Assembly (NCBI GenBank): GCA_012521555.1
Contig: JAAYMC010000038.1
Coordinates: forward strand, 1-64,000
Origin: Clostridiales bacterium
GTDB lineage: Bacteria; Bacillota; Clostridia; Oscillospirales; Oscillospiraceae
Reading direction: 5' to 3'
Length of the DNA: 64,000 nt
This document shows positions 37,937 through 47,729 of this stretch, piece after piece (position 1 is the stretch's first letter; each line of letters starts with the position of its first letter). The notes beneath the pieces were generated by a model. That model saw only the letters and a list, made by a program, of their open reading frames with translations. It searched no databases and was not told the DNA's origin. The position numbers and the translations under genes are program-made.

Positions 37937-39287
37937 ACATCGCCAGAACGCCTTCGGGCGTCTCCATCAGGATAAGGATATCCTGCTCCCTTCCCGTCTC
38001 GCAGTTGATATACACGATATACTTGCGCCCGTCCGTGCTGGTGCACTTAAACTCGTGGCAGAAGACCTCGTTTTTGCCGCTCGTCGGGATGACGGCCAGG
38101 GCGTGCGCGTCGACGGTCAGATTCTGAGCGATCTTCTCCTGCGCTTCCTCGCGCGAGACTTTCGGGTTCGGCAGCTCGCGCTCCATGTGGTTTACGATAT
38201 ACCCCTGCGCCTCAAAGCCGAGGACGGCGCCGTTGTCAAGGGCGACGGAGACTTTGATAAGATCCGGGTAGCAGATGACGCCGTCTTGCTCGTAAGCGTA
38301 GTTGACGGTGAGGATGTTGTTTGAAATCATGGAGTAGCTCTGCTTCATGCTCGTATAGCCGTGGTCCTCAAGGTACTTGTCCGCGATGGCAAGCGCGTCC
38401 TCGCGGCTGATGGCGCGCTTTTCGACCAGGCGCGAGTTGAACGCGGCGCTGACAAAGCCGCCTTTTTTCGTCACCTCGACGCTCACGACGCCCATGTCCT
38501 TTTTGGCGGTGAACAGGTACGCGGGCAGCCCGCCCTCGCGCTCGCCGGCGGGTTTGACCTTCTTCATGTCCTCGCCGATGAACATGGCGGCGATTTCGTG
38601 CGCCTTCTCGCGGGTGACGTCCTCCTTCCCCTCCGTCATGCGCGGCGTCATCTCCGCGATGTGGGAGGAAAACGGGCCGTCGTAGATGAGCGTCGGCAGA
38701 TCTTCAAGCTCGTCCATCGACAGGCTCGTCTGAATCTGGCCAAGGACCTCGTCGGCGGCACCCGCTGCGCTCTCCGCTGTTTCGGCCGCCATGCGGAAAT
38801 CGATGACCTTGCCGCTTAAATCGGCGACGAGCTGGTAGAGGTTCCCCGCGAGGACGGACGCCACGTCGGACAGCTTTTTAAGCTTTTCCTGCACCTCGCC
38901 GGTGTCCAGGTCCTCCGACGCCGCCCTGCGGCTGATGGAAAAGGCGTAGTCGCCCACCTTGGATATGAAGCCCGCCGTTTTCTCAAACCCGTTTTCGGCG
39001 GTGGGAAGCTGCCCGAGGGCGTATCCGGCCAGCTGCGATTTCGCGTAGACCTCCGTGCAGACGGTGCCGAGCATGGAGGGCGACGTCGCGCAGATGCTCT
39101 TCTGCAGAGCCGCGTCCATCTGGCCGACCCCCTCGGCCAGTTCCCTGAGCGCGTGCTGATAGGTATAGTGAAGCTGCAGCTTGTAAAACTGCGCCGTAAG
39201 GTGGTTTTTATAGGCAAAGCCGGCCGCGATGAGGATCGCCGCGACGATATACGTTGCGGCTACAATGCGCTTTTTCCTTTTCGTCAT
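37935..39287 (-). CDS. ypeB: Germination protein YpeB
   Basis: The 450-residue protein has an N-terminal membrane helix ('IVAATYIVAAILIAAGFAY'), a long helical region of about 200 residues, and PepSY-like repeats in the C-terminal half ('EDVTREKAHEIAAMFIGE', 'AISREDALAIADKYLEDHGY', 'KVSREEAQEKIAQNL'). This matches YpeB, which in Bacillus holds and protects the cortex-lytic enzyme SleB in the spore inner membrane. sleB is not adjacent, as it is in Bacillus. The gene is direct evidence that the organism forms spores. Confidence 0.92.
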   Translation of the reverse strand: MTKRKKRIVAATYIVAAILIAAGFAYKNHLTAQFYKLQLHYTYQHALRELAEGVGQMDAALQKSICATSPSMLGTVCTEVYAKSQLAGYALGQLPTAENGFEKTAGFISKVGDYAFSISRRAASEDLDTGEVQEKLKKLSDVASVLAGNLYQLVADLSGKVIDFRMAAETAESAAGAADEVLGQIQTSLSMDELEDLPTLIYDGPFSSHIAEMTPRMTEGKEDVTREKAHEIAAMFIGEDMKKVKPAGEREGGLPAYLFTAKKDMGVVSVEVTKKGGFVSAAFNSRLVEKRAISREDALAIADKYLEDHGYTSMKQSYSMISNNILTVNYAYEQDGVICYPDLIKVSVALDNGAVLGFEAQGYIVNHMERELPNPKVSREEAQEKIAQNLTVDAHALAVIPTSGKNEVFCHEFKCTSTDGRKYIVYINCETGREQDILILMETPEGVLAM

Positions 39288-39353
39288 ACCACTTACCCCT
39301 GAACAAGTTTCGTCGGCGCCCGCGGCATCGCCGCCGGGCGCGCAAAACAGAAA

Positions 39354-39387
39354 GCCCCTTTATGACTTATCTTTGCCATAAAGGGGC
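39354..39387 (-). terminator. Terminator-like hairpin after the 206-residue protein gene
   Basis: Arms GCCCCTTTATG/CATAAAGGGGC (39354-39364, 39377-39387) with a 12-base loop; on the minus strand followed by TTTCTGTTTT. Confidence 0.65.
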
Positions 39388-39414
39388 CTCAGTATGAATG
39401 AAATTATTACCTTG

Positions 39415-40035
39415 CTACTGCTCAATCTTAAGCGTCGCCAGCGCGTCCAGGACGGCCTGCGGGATATTGCCGCTGTACGAGACGGCGACGGCGACGACGC
39501 CGCCTTCGATGTCGACGAGCCACGCCGAGCAGGCCTTATCTCCCCTGTACCCAGTCACCGTCTCGCCGATGATTTCCGTGCCCGGGATATAGTCTTTGCC
39601 CGAACTTTCCAGCTCGAGATAGTCGATGTACTGGTCGAGGAATGCGGGCGCGGCGGCGAAGGCCGTTTTGTCGGGGATGTACGTCGTCTCAATGAAGACG
39701 TCGTTGTCAGCTTTCAGCGTAAAGCGCCGACCCGACGGCGTTTCGGCAACGTCGAACACCTCGTTGTCGACGGTCAGGCTGTACCGCGTGCCGCCGACGT
39801 CCACGACGTACTCCACGGGGCCCTCTTCCACCGGCGCCTCGCCTGGCGACGGCTCGTCCGAAGGAGACGGCGCGCCTGTCTCCACGGGAGTCGTCGTGCC
39901 CGCCGGCGCGCCGGGCGTCTCGCCTGGGGGCGGCCCGGCCGCGCCGTCCGTCTTGTTCAGGACGGTCACAATGAGCACTATGGCGGCCGCCGCGACGACG
40001 ATGAGCGCGACGAGAAGCGGCAGCGCCTTTTTCAT
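39415..40035 (-). CDS. Membrane-anchored protein with Pro/Thr/Ser-rich linker, unknown function
   Basis: The 206-residue protein has an N-terminal membrane helix (about residues 4-26), a linker rich in Pro, Gly and Thr at about 30-75, and a C-terminal soluble domain of about 125 residues outside the membrane. I do not recognise the domain. Its ATG overlaps the gltX stop by four bases (ATGA), so the two genes are coupled although functions differ. A terminator-like hairpin follows. Confidence 0.75.
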   Translation of the reverse strand: MKKALPLLVALIVVAAAAIVLIVTVLNKTDGAAGPPPGETPGAPAGTTTPVETGAPSPSDEPSPGEAPVEEGPVEYVVDVGGTRYSLTVDNEVFDVAETPSGRRFTLKADNDVFIETTYIPDKTAFAAAPAFLDQYIDYLELESSGKDYIPGTEIIGETVTGYRGDKACSAWLVDIEGGVVAVAVSYSGNIPQAVLDALATLKIEQ

Positions 40036-41531
40036 TTGAGCGCCTCCTCGAGCTTTCCAATCCCGACGTCAATTCTCCGGAGCGTCTCTTCCCTGCCGAG
40101 AATCCGGCAGATTTCAACGGCGCCGCCCGGCGTCACGCTCTTTCCGGCCGCGGCGATGCGCACGGGCCACATGAGCGTGGCGTTTTTCACGCCGAGGGAC
40201 TCGGCAAGGCGTATCAGAGCGTCGTGGACGGACTCCTGCGTCCACTCGGTCAGCGCCTCGAAGGTCTTTTTCGCCGCGCGCAGCATCTCGAGGGAGACGG
40301 CCTCGTCCGTCTTTGATTTTTTGTGGACGTACAGGGACGTGTCGTACTCCGGCAGCGCCTCGAAGAAGTCGATTTTCTCCGGAATCTCCGAGAGCACCTC
40401 GCAGCGCGGCTGCAGCAGCGCGGCAACCGCGGCGACGTCGATATCCGGCCTTGTCAGCGCCTTGCGGATGTACGGCTCGGCAAGCTCGGCAAAGCGCTCC
40501 GGCGGCAGCGCGCGGATGTACACGCCGTTAAAGTAGGTCAGCTTCTCCTTATCGAAAATGGAGGGCGATTTCGAGATGCCTGAAATCTTAAACTCCTCCA
40601 CGAGTTCCTCAAGCGAGAAGATTTCGCGCTCGCCGCCCGGGCTCCAGCCGAGGAGCGCGACGTAGTTGAGAACCGCCTCGGGCAGATACCCTTCCTTGAG
40701 CAGATCGTCGTACGTCGGGTCGCCCTTGCGCTTGGAGAGCTTGTTGTGCGCGTCCCGCATGATCAGCGGCACGGTGATGCTCACCGGCTTTTCCCACCCA
40801 AACGCGTCATAGAGGATGACGTATTTCGGCGCGGACGGGAGGTATTCCGTCCCGCGCACGACGTGCGTGATGCCCATGAGGTGGTCGTCGATGACGTTGG
40901 CGAAGTTGTACGTCGGCAGGTTGTCGCTCTTGATGAGTACCATGTCATCGAGCGTCTTGTTTTCGACGGTGATGGTGCCGAAGATGGCGTCCTCAAATGT
41001 GGTGGTACCTTCGCGCGGGGCCTTCATGCGGATGACGTGCTCCTCTCCCGCCTGAACGCGGCGGAGCGCCTCTTCGTAAGGCAGGGCGCGGCATTTGTCC
41101 TCCTCCGCGGAGACGAGGCCGAGAGACTCGTGGTCGCGCTCGGCGTAATCGACGTGCTCGCAGAAGCAGTAGTACGCCGCGCCAATTTCGCACAGGTACT
41201 CCGCGTAGGGGCGGTAGAGGCTCTTGCGCTCGCTCTGGACGTACGGCGCGACGGGGCCGCCGACGTCCGGCCCTTCGTCGTAGTTTAGGCCCGCGCCCTT
41301 GAGCGTTTTGATGATGATCTCCGTCGCGCCCTCGACGTAGCGCTTGGTGTCCGTATCCTCGATGCGGAGGATGAAGGTGCCGCCGGCCTGGCGCGCGACG
41401 AGATAGGCGTACAGCGCCGTTCTCAGGCCGCCCACGTGCATCCACCCCGTGGGGCTGGGCGCAAAGCGCGTGCGCACCTTCCCCTTCGGGATTTTCGCTT
41501 CCATTTCGTCAAACCATTTTTTATCTGCCAT
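40032..41531 (-). CDS. gltX: Glutamyl-tRNA synthetase
   Basis: The 499-residue class Ib synthetase has 'RFAPSPTGWMHVGGLRTALY' (HIGH-type motif), 'EDTDTKRYVEGATEII', 'DDHLMGITHVVRGTEYL' and 'KLSKRKGD'. It charges tRNA-Glu; in many Firmicutes the same enzyme also mischarges tRNA-Gln for amidotransferase repair, which sequence alone cannot settle. Located 39 bases after ftsK and overlapping the next gene by four bases. Confidence 0.96.
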   Translation of the reverse strand: MADKKWFDEMEAKIPKGKVRTRFAPSPTGWMHVGGLRTALYAYLVARQAGGTFILRIEDTDTKRYVEGATEIIIKTLKGAGLNYDEGPDVGGPVAPYVQSERKSLYRPYAEYLCEIGAAYYCFCEHVDYAERDHESLGLVSAEEDKCRALPYEEALRRVQAGEEHVIRMKAPREGTTTFEDAIFGTITVENKTLDDMVLIKSDNLPTYNFANVIDDHLMGITHVVRGTEYLPSAPKYVILYDAFGWEKPVSITVPLIMRDAHNKLSKRKGDPTYDDLLKEGYLPEAVLNYVALLGWSPGGEREIFSLEELVEEFKISGISKSPSIFDKEKLTYFNGVYIRALPPERFAELAEPYIRKALTRPDIDVAAVAALLQPRCEVLSEIPEKIDFFEALPEYDTSLYVHKKSKTDEAVSLEMLRAAKKTFEALTEWTQESVHDALIRLAESLGVKNATLMWPVRIAAAGKSVTPGGAVEICRILGREETLRRIDVGIGKLEEALK

Positions 41532-41570
41532 AGTGTATCCCGGCCTTTTGCCGATCTCCTTTCGCTTATC

Positions 41571-44138
41571 TTAGAAGGGAGCCTCGTCCTGTTCTTCGTT
41601 TTCGGACGGTTCCTCGTCGAACTCTTCCTTTTCTTCCTTATACGCCTCGTCAGGCGGCGCGGCAGAACCTGCCGGGCCGACAGGGGCCGTATTGTGAAGG
41701 AACTGCATTTCATGCCACTGCTGGCGCGTGATGAGAATCTGCCGCGGCTTGGAGCCCTCGAAGGGGCCGACGATTTTCAGCTGCTCCATCTGGTCGATCA
41801 GGCGCGCGGCACGGGCGTAGCCGAGCTTGAGCCGGCGCTGGAGCATGGAAACGGACGCCTGCCCCGTCTCGAAAATGACCTCCACGGCCGGGACGAGCAT
41901 TTCGTCGTACTCGGACGCGTCGCGCGCGTCCTTGGCAGACTCCTCCTTGCTTTCCGCGGCCTTGTCGATTTCGTGGATGACCTCCTCGGAGTACTGCGCC
42001 TGCCCGCCGCGCTTTAGGTATTTCACGACTTCTTCGCGCTCTGAGTCGGACACCCACGTGCCCTGGATGCGCATCGGCTTTGAAGCGCCGATGGGCGCGT
42101 AGAGCATGTCGCCGTTGCCGACGAGCTTGTCCGCACTGCCGCCGGCGTCGAGGATGATGCGCGACTCGAGAGAGCTTGACACCTTCAGCGCGATGCGGGA
42201 CGGGATGTTCGCCTTCATCAGGCCCGTAATCACGTCCGCGCGCGGGCTTTGCGTGGCGATGACGAGGTGAATGCCGGCGGCGCGGCCCATCTGGGCGACG
42301 CGGCAGATGGACTCCTCGACCTCGCTGCGCGCCGTCATCATCAGGTCTGCAAGCTCGTCGATGACGATGACAATCTGGGACATCCGCTCGCCGCCCTCGG
42401 TAAGCATGAGCTTATTATAGCTTGCGATATCGCGGGCGTTGTGCTCGGAGAAGGTGCGGTAGCGCTTCATCATCTCCACGACGGCCCACTGCAGGGCGCC
42501 GCACGCTTTTTTCACGTCCGTCACGACGGGGACAAGCAGGTGCGGGATGCCGTTATACACCTGAAACTCGACCATTTTCGGGTCAATCATGATAAACCGG
42601 ACTTCTTCCGGCGTGGCCTTATAGAGAATGCTCAAAATCATGGAATTTAAGCACACAGATTTGCCCGAACCTGTGGTGCCGGCCACAAGAAGGTGGGGCA
42701 GTTTTGAAATATCCCCCACGATGGCCTCGCCGCCGATGTTTTTGCCGAGTGCAAACGTGAGCTTCGACGCGGCGTTTTGAAACTGCGGCGAATCGATGAT
42801 TTCGCGCAGGTAGACCTTGCTGACCTGCCTGTTCGGCACCTCGATGCCGACCGTCGAGCGCTTGTTCGGCATGGCGGCGATGCGCACGCCGCTTGCCCCG
42901 AGCGCGAGCGCGATATCGTCGGAAAGGCGCGTCAGGCTCGAGAGCTTCACGCCCGCCTCGAGCTTGGCCTCGTACCGCGTGACCGTCGGCCCGCGGGTAA
43001 AATTCGTCACCGTCACGCGCACGCCGAAGCTGCGGAAGGCCGTCTCCAGCCGCTCCACGTTCTGCCGGACCTCGTCGAGGACGTCCGGCTCCGCGCCGCC
43101 TTCGGGCGTGGCGAGCAGCTCGAGGGGCGGGAAATCGTAAGCCGGCTTTTCCGCTTCCCTTGCGGGCTTTGGCTTTTCCGCCGCTTCGGCGGCGCGGATT
43201 GGCTGCGGCTTTTCCGGCTGGATATCGCTCTTAATTGGCCGCGCGAGCTTCGTTTCCATAAACGGTGGGACGTCGAGCGCATCGCTCTCCACCTCTTTTG
43301 CCTCCACGGACTTAACCTCCGCGGGCGCTTCCTCCTGCTTCGGCGCCGGCGCGGCAGTTTTTTGCGCTTTGGCGGGTTCCTCCGCCGCTTCGTCAAAGTC
43401 GTCTATTGGGATGTCGATGGCTTTCCTGCGGCTTTTCGGCGCGGGAGGCGGGACGGGCGGCTCGTACGGCTCGCTCTCCTCATATTCGGCGAGCATCGCT
43501 TCATGCCGCTGGCGGGCGAGCTCGCGCCGCCGGCTGGCATATTCGGCGATTTCGGACAGCGTCAGGTTCAGGGACACCATGATGAAAAAAGCGGCAAGGC
43601 ACAGATAAACGGCCATCGTCACGCCGCGGCCGAGGAGGTATGTAAGCGTGATGGTCAGCCCCCCGCCTATGACGCCGCCGCTGTCCGCCGTGATGCCGGT
43701 CTGCCAGAGGGTTTTAAACATCGAAAACGAGGGCTTGTAAATCCCGCGGCTGAGGAACAGGTGCGAAAACGCGCTGACCAGAACGGCGAGCATGAGCACG
43801 CTCGTCACGCGCCCGGCGACGGGCCTGCCCCTGTGGAAGGCGAGGATCACCGCGCAGATAAACATGAGCGGCGGGGCGGCGTAATAGCCCCACCCGATCA
43901 GGCCGCGCAGGAAATCGCTGAACCACGTGATAAAAATGCCGCTGGCGGCAAAATACCCGCTTAGCGCGCAGATTGACAGGATGAAAAACACAACGGCGCC
44001 GGTTTCGCGGCTTCTCGACGGCCGCACCTGCCGCGCGCGGCCTGAAGGCGCCCTTTTGCCCGGCGCGCGCGTTGAAGAAGGAGCCCTGCCGGCTGATTTC
44101 GCCGGGCTCCTGCCTGTTTTTTTCTTAGTCTGTGCCAT
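41571..44138 (-). CDS. ftsK: DNA translocase FtsK/SpoIIIE
   Basis: The 855-residue protein has four N-terminal membrane helices (about residues 50-195) and a Lys/Pro/Ala-rich linker (about 200-350). The RecA-like motor has 'LLVAGTTGSGKSVCLNSMIL' (Walker A) and 'VIDELADLMM' (Walker B). The C-terminal gamma winged helix ('SVSMLQRRLKLGYARAARLI') reads orientation sequences on DNA. It pumps DNA through the closing septum and, in spore formers, into the forespore. Placement beside tepA repeats the Bacillus tepA–spoIIIE neighbourhood. An acidic tail ends the protein. Confidence 0.95.
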   Translation of the reverse strand: MAQTKKKTGRSPAKSAGRAPSSTRAPGKRAPSGRARQVRPSRSRETGAVVFFILSICALSGYFAASGIFITWFSDFLRGLIGWGYYAAPPLMFICAVILAFHRGRPVAGRVTSVLMLAVLVSAFSHLFLSRGIYKPSFSMFKTLWQTGITADSGGVIGGGLTITLTYLLGRGVTMAVYLCLAAFFIMVSLNLTLSEIAEYASRRRELARQRHEAMLAEYEESEPYEPPVPPPAPKSRRKAIDIPIDDFDEAAEEPAKAQKTAAPAPKQEEAPAEVKSVEAKEVESDALDVPPFMETKLARPIKSDIQPEKPQPIRAAEAAEKPKPAREAEKPAYDFPPLELLATPEGGAEPDVLDEVRQNVERLETAFRSFGVRVTVTNFTRGPTVTRYEAKLEAGVKLSSLTRLSDDIALALGASGVRIAAMPNKRSTVGIEVPNRQVSKVYLREIIDSPQFQNAASKLTFALGKNIGGEAIVGDISKLPHLLVAGTTGSGKSVCLNSMILSILYKATPEEVRFIMIDPKMVEFQVYNGIPHLLVPVVTDVKKACGALQWAVVEMMKRYRTFSEHNARDIASYNKLMLTEGGERMSQIVIVIDELADLMMTARSEVEESICRVAQMGRAAGIHLVIATQSPRADVITGLMKANIPSRIALKVSSSLESRIILDAGGSADKLVGNGDMLYAPIGASKPMRIQGTWVSDSEREEVVKYLKRGGQAQYSEEVIHEIDKAAESKEESAKDARDASEYDEMLVPAVEVIFETGQASVSMLQRRLKLGYARAARLIDQMEQLKIVGPFEGSKPRQILITRQQWHEMQFLHNTAPVGPAGSAAPPDEAYKEEKEEFDEEPSENEEQDEAPF

Positions 44139-44150
44139 GCGCCACCTCGT

Positions 44151-44984
44151 TTAGCCGATAAAAAACGAAATAACAAGCGCGACAGCGCCGAATACCCAAA
44201 GGTAAAAAGAGAGTCTGTGCAGCGCTTTCCGCATAAGGAGCCTGTGAAACAGGCCGATGGAAAGCGCGCCGATGAGAACCGAAAGGATGCATCCGATGAG
44301 ATACCACGGCAGCGACCCCCAGCTCACGCCCCCCCGAAACAGCCCGAAGAGCGACGTGACACAGGATACAGCCAGCGGGATAATCGTGAGCAGGACGGAA
44401 AAGCGCGCCGCGTATTCCCTGTGAAAGCCGCGCGTGAGGCCGATGGCGGCGGCGAGGGCGACGGGCGACAGGCCCGGTATCGCGCCAAGCGCGAAGCCTA
44501 AGCCGACGAGCAGCGCGTCGAAAACCGTCGCCGTCCTGTCGCGCTTTTCGCCGTCGGGCGCGAGCTTGTCCGCTGTGAAAATTAAGACGCCCAGAACCAT
44601 CATAGCAAAGCAGACGAACCAGACTTTGTCGGATAACGTCACAGCGTGCTTTCTGAAAAACGATAGGATAAGCGACGGCAGCAGCGCCACGAGGAGAAAC
44701 AGCGCCGTGCGCACCGCCGTGGGCAGCCGCCCTTCCCCGAGGGGGTTGTCGTACCGCCCGCTGAAAAAGGCGACGGTGTCTCCCGCCATCCTGCGAAGGG
44801 GCCCGCCGTACACCAGGGCAACCGAGACGATGCCGCCTATGCTCAGGATAAGAGAATACAGCGCGTCGGGCTCTATGTTGAGGCCGAACCCCTCCAGAAC
44901 GGCCGTATGCCCCGAATAGGATAGCGGCAGGAAGAAGGTTACGCCGCGGAGCAGCCCCAGCAGGATTGCCGCCAATGCCGACAT
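44151..44984 (-). CDS. UppP/BacA-family membrane protein with degenerate active site
   Basis: The 277-residue polytopic protein aligns with undecaprenyl-diphosphate phosphatase. The first signature, normally with two Glu ('EG.TEFLP.SS.GH'), reads 'RGVTFFLPLSYSGH' (Arg13 and Phe17 at the Glu positions). The second, normally 'PG.SRSG', reads 'PGLSPVA' near residue 170-176. The His (26) is retained. The loss of the key Glu and Arg argues against phosphatase activity; lipid binding or flipping is possible. ATG 44984 is chosen because GGAGGGG lies 5 bases upstream. It ends 12 bases before ftsK. Confidence 0.82.
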   Translation of the reverse strand: MSALAAILLGLLRGVTFFLPLSYSGHTAVLEGFGLNIEPDALYSLILSIGGIVSVALVYGGPLRRMAGDTVAFFSGRYDNPLGEGRLPTAVRTALFLLVALLPSLILSFFRKHAVTLSDKVWFVCFAMMVLGVLIFTADKLAPDGEKRDRTATVFDALLVGLGFALGAIPGLSPVALAAAIGLTRGFHREYAARFSVLLTIIPLAVSCVTSLFGLFRGGVSWGSLPWYLIGCILSVLIGALSIGLFHRLLMRKALHRLSFYLWVFGAVALVISFFIG

Positions 44985-45112
44985 CAAAACCCCTCCAAAC
45001 AAGGCACGCGGATTTCTCTCAAGTGCGCGCGAGCGCGGCCTCGCGCCCTTACGGGCGACGCGATTAAAGCGCCGCGCCGCCCGGACAATTTATCCTATCA
45101 TAATTTTGACGA

Positions 45113-46033
45113 TTATTCCAGTGTTTTGTCGATTCTGCGTGCCCGCACGCCGCCGCGCGCGCCTTTTTTTGCCTGCTGCGCGCCGCTTACTGTCCCCTCC
45201 TTCTGCGCGCGGATTTCCCGGTGCAGCCATTCCAGCGCGTCGGACAATCCCCCGAGCTGGTCGATGAGCCCGCAGCGGACGGCCTCCTCGCCGTAGATGA
45301 CCGTCCCCACGTCGGCGGCAAGCTCGCCCGTTTTCATCATCATCTCGATAAACCGCCGGCGCGAGATGTTGGAGTGCTTCGTGACGAACGAGACGATGCG
45401 GTCCTGGATTTTGCTGAAGTAGTTGTACGTCTGCGGCACGCCGATGACGACGCCGGTCAGGCGCACGGGGTGAATCGTCATCGCCGCGGAGGGCGCGATA
45501 ATCGAGTGCTTCGCCGCCACGGCCAGCGGCACGCCGATGGAGTGCCCGCCGCCGAGGACGAGGGAGACCGTCGGCTTTTTCATGCTGGCAATCAGCTCCG
45601 CGATGGCCAGCCCCGCCTCGATGTCCCCGCCGACGGTGTTGAGCAAAATGAGAAGGCCGTCAATCTCCGGCGACTCCTCGATGGCGGCCAGCTGCGGCAT
45701 GACGTGTTCGTATTTCGTGCTTTTGACTTCCTGCGGGAGGATCTGGTGCCCTTCAATCTGCCCGACAATCGTCAGACAGTGGATGACGCCTTTTGAGGAC
45801 GACGTGGTCGACGAGGCCGTCTCCTGTATCTGCCTGCGCTGCGACTCCGACATAACGGCTTCATCGCCGCCCTGCTGCGCGCCGCCGCCGGATTGCGCGC
45901 CGCCCTGTTGCGCGCCTTTGGAGGGTTGCGCGCCGCCCGCCGGCGCGCCGCTGTCCATCTGCGCTTCGTTTTTCTGCAGGATATCCCTGCCGAGGGGCAC
46001 GTCGGTGGGTAACTTCCATTTTTCTTCGGACAA
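45113..46033 (-). CDS. tepA: TepA/ClpP-family serine protease
   Basis: The 306-residue protein has a Gly/Gln/Ala-rich N-terminal part (about residues 25-65) and a ClpP/crotonase-fold domain: '[20 protein letters not shown]', '[20 protein letters not shown]' (the Ser is in GGGHSIG) and '[12 protein letters not shown]' (His). TepA is linked in Bacillus to protein translocation and spore formation. TTG 46033 is preferred as start: a perfect GGAGGTGAT lies 8 bases upstream; an ATG at 46078 has no ribosome site. The site is held in a 10-bp hairpin with upstream sequence. Confidence 0.85.
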   Translation of the reverse strand: MSEEKWKLPTDVPLGRDILQKNEAQMDSGAPAGGAQPSKGAQQGGAQSGGGAQQGGDEAVMSESQRRQIQETASSTTSSSKGVIHCLTIVGQIEGHQILPQEVKSTKYEHVMPQLAAIEESPEIDGLLILLNTVGGDIEAGLAIAELIASMKKPTVSLVLGGGHSIGVPLAVAAKHSIIAPSAAMTIHPVRLTGVVIGVPQTYNYFSKIQDRIVSFVTKHSNISRRRFIEMMMKTGELAADVGTVIYGEEAVRCGLIDQLGGLSDALEWLHREIRAQKEGTVSGAQQAKKGARGGVRARRIDKTLE

Positions 46034-46038
46034 AACAA

Positions 46039-46072
46039 TCACCTCCGCTACAGTGTTTGCCGGCGGAGGTGA
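46039..46072 (-). promoter_or_regulatory. Hairpin sequestering the tepA ribosome binding site
   Basis: On the mRNA, TCACCTCCGC (46072-46063) pairs perfectly with GCGGAGGTGA (46048-46039), the Shine-Dalgarno sequence, leaving a 14-base loop. This would hide the site until opened. Confidence 0.65.
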
Positions 46073-46095
46073 ATTCATGTATGCTTTTTGGCGCG

Positions 46096-47559
46096 TCAGC
46101 GGCACATCTCGATGATGGCGCGGGTGAACATCACGCCGCTGAGGACAAGCTCGTCGATGCCGATAAACTCGTCGGCCCCGTGCAGGTGGTTGTCCGTCCC
46201 CGGGAAAGAGCACCCGAAGGCGACGCCGCCTTTTATGCCGTGGACATACGTCTGCCCGCCCGTGGACAGGCACTCGCCGCGCCGGCCCGTGTGCTCCTCG
46301 TAGATGCGCAGGAGCGTCTGGACGAAATGCGTCTCGCGCGGCGTGTGGTGGACGGGCGACTTGTCCTTAATCGCAACCTCAAATCCGGCCGCCCTGAACG
46401 CGGAGAGCAGGACGTTGTCCGTATTCTCGTCGGTGGACGCAAGAGGCAGCCGTATATCCAGATTGCCCAGAAGGCCCGTTTCCGTTATCTCAAGCACGCC
46501 GAAATTCACCGTCAGCGCGCCGGAGAGGTCGTCCCTTACGGCGATGCCGAGCGCCCGGCCTTCCGTGTCCCCGTGCGGGAAGAGCCTGCACAGCGTTTTG
46601 ACGGCGCGCGTCGAGCCGCAATCGGCGAGGTCGAGCGCATTAAGGAGGCTGAGCAGGGCCGTCTGCGCGTTGACGCCGGACTCCGGCTCCGCCCCGTGCG
46701 CCCCTTTGCCCGCCGCATAAAGCATGACGCCGCCTTCAACTGGCTCCGCGGTCATCGCCGCGCCCGTTTTTTCCGCGTATTCGCGGCACAGCGGCTTCAT
46801 GCTTTCAGCGTCGAGCCCCAGGACGAGGGCGCGCGCCTTGTCCGGCACGCGGTTTGCCGTGTCGCCGCCGACGAGAGACGCTACGCGCGGCAGCGCGTCC
46901 GACTTCTCCCACGCGGCGGAAAACTCGGGGCAAAGCCTTCCCTTTTCGAGGTTGACGATGGGATACGACGCGTCGGGCGTGAACACGTTCGGGGGCATCT
47001 TGTGCGCCGTGCGGTACGCGGCGATGTCCTCGCTGCCCGTCTCCTCCGCGCTGCCGAGGATGATCCGGCAGCCGCGCGACAAATCCGGGCACAGCTCCCT
47101 TACGGCGCGCATGGCGTACATCGCCGCCACGGCGGGGCCTTTGTCGTCCGCCGTGCCGCGGCCGAACACCTTCCCGTCGCGGACGGTGGCGGCGAAAGGC
47201 TCGCAGCTCCACCCTTCCCCTTCCGGGACGACGTCGAGGTGGCAGAGGATCCCGAGCGCCGGCTCTCCCTCGCCCAGGTCCGCCGTTATGACGCGGTTTT
47301 CAAAGTTCTCTACCTTAAACCCCAGCCGCTCGAGGATTTCCGCCGCAACCTCAAGCGCCTTCGCGGGGCCTTCCCCAAAGGGCATGCCGGGCTGCGCCTC
47401 CCCGCGCACGCTGCGGACGGCGACAAGGCGGGCAAGGTCACCGAGCATGTTTTTCGTTTCCTTTTCAAACCACCGCTCGATGTCGCGCCGCAGCAGCCCG
47501 CCTGAAGACTGGCCGCCGGAGTTTGCCCTATCATACCCCTCGTTTTGAATGTTTTCCAT
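46096..47559 (-). CDS. pepV: M20-family dipeptidase, PepV/Sapep type
   Basis: The 487-residue metallopeptidase has '[15 protein letters not shown]' (His/Asp metal site), '[18 protein letters not shown]' (Asp bridging two zinc ions), '[11 protein letters not shown]' (catalytic Glu), and '[18 protein letters not shown]'. It fits the PepV branch, which cleaves dipeptides in the cytoplasm. ATG 47559 follows AAGGGAGAT and is preferred over the TTG seven codons upstream. Its stop is 62 bases before the tepA start. Confidence 0.9.
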   Translation of the reverse strand: MENIQNEGYDRANSGGQSSGGLLRRDIERWFEKETKNMLGDLARLVAVRSVRGEAQPGMPFGEGPAKALEVAAEILERLGFKVENFENRVITADLGEGEPALGILCHLDVVPEGEGWSCEPFAATVRDGKVFGRGTADDKGPAVAAMYAMRAVRELCPDLSRGCRIILGSAEETGSEDIAAYRTAHKMPPNVFTPDASYPIVNLEKGRLCPEFSAAWEKSDALPRVASLVGGDTANRVPDKARALVLGLDAESMKPLCREYAEKTGAAMTAEPVEGGVMLYAAGKGAHGAEPESGVNAQTALLSLLNALDLADCGSTRAVKTLCRLFPHGDTEGRALGIAVRDDLSGALTVNFGVLEITETGLLGNLDIRLPLASTDENTDNVLLSAFRAAGFEVAIKDKSPVHHTPRETHFVQTLLRIYEEHTGRRGECLSTGGQTYVHGIKGGVAFGCSFPGTDNHLHGADEFIGIDELVLSGVMFTRAIIEMCR

Positions 47560-47589
47560 GTTTCTATCTCCCTTACGCAATCAAAAAGC

Positions 47590-47604
47590 CTTATTATTAT
47601 TTCT
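47590..47604 (+). repeat. Inverted repeat, left arm (15 bp)
   Basis: CTTATTATTATTTCT is perfectly complementary to 47730-47744. The arms flank 125 bp of AT-rich DNA. Confidence 0.8.
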
Positions 47605-47729
47605 TAAGATACGTCGAATCCATGTCTCCGTATCTTTCGCTTCTATTTACTTTACCACGGCATGAAGACAAGTTCCACTAAAATAGTTGATGAACGAATT
47701 CTATTGTCCCCTTTTATGGTGACTGATTC

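Noticed and set aside
40990-41010. GGTGGTACC resembling a T-box antiterminator core
   Set aside because: It lies deep in the gltX coding sequence, without the other T-box elements.
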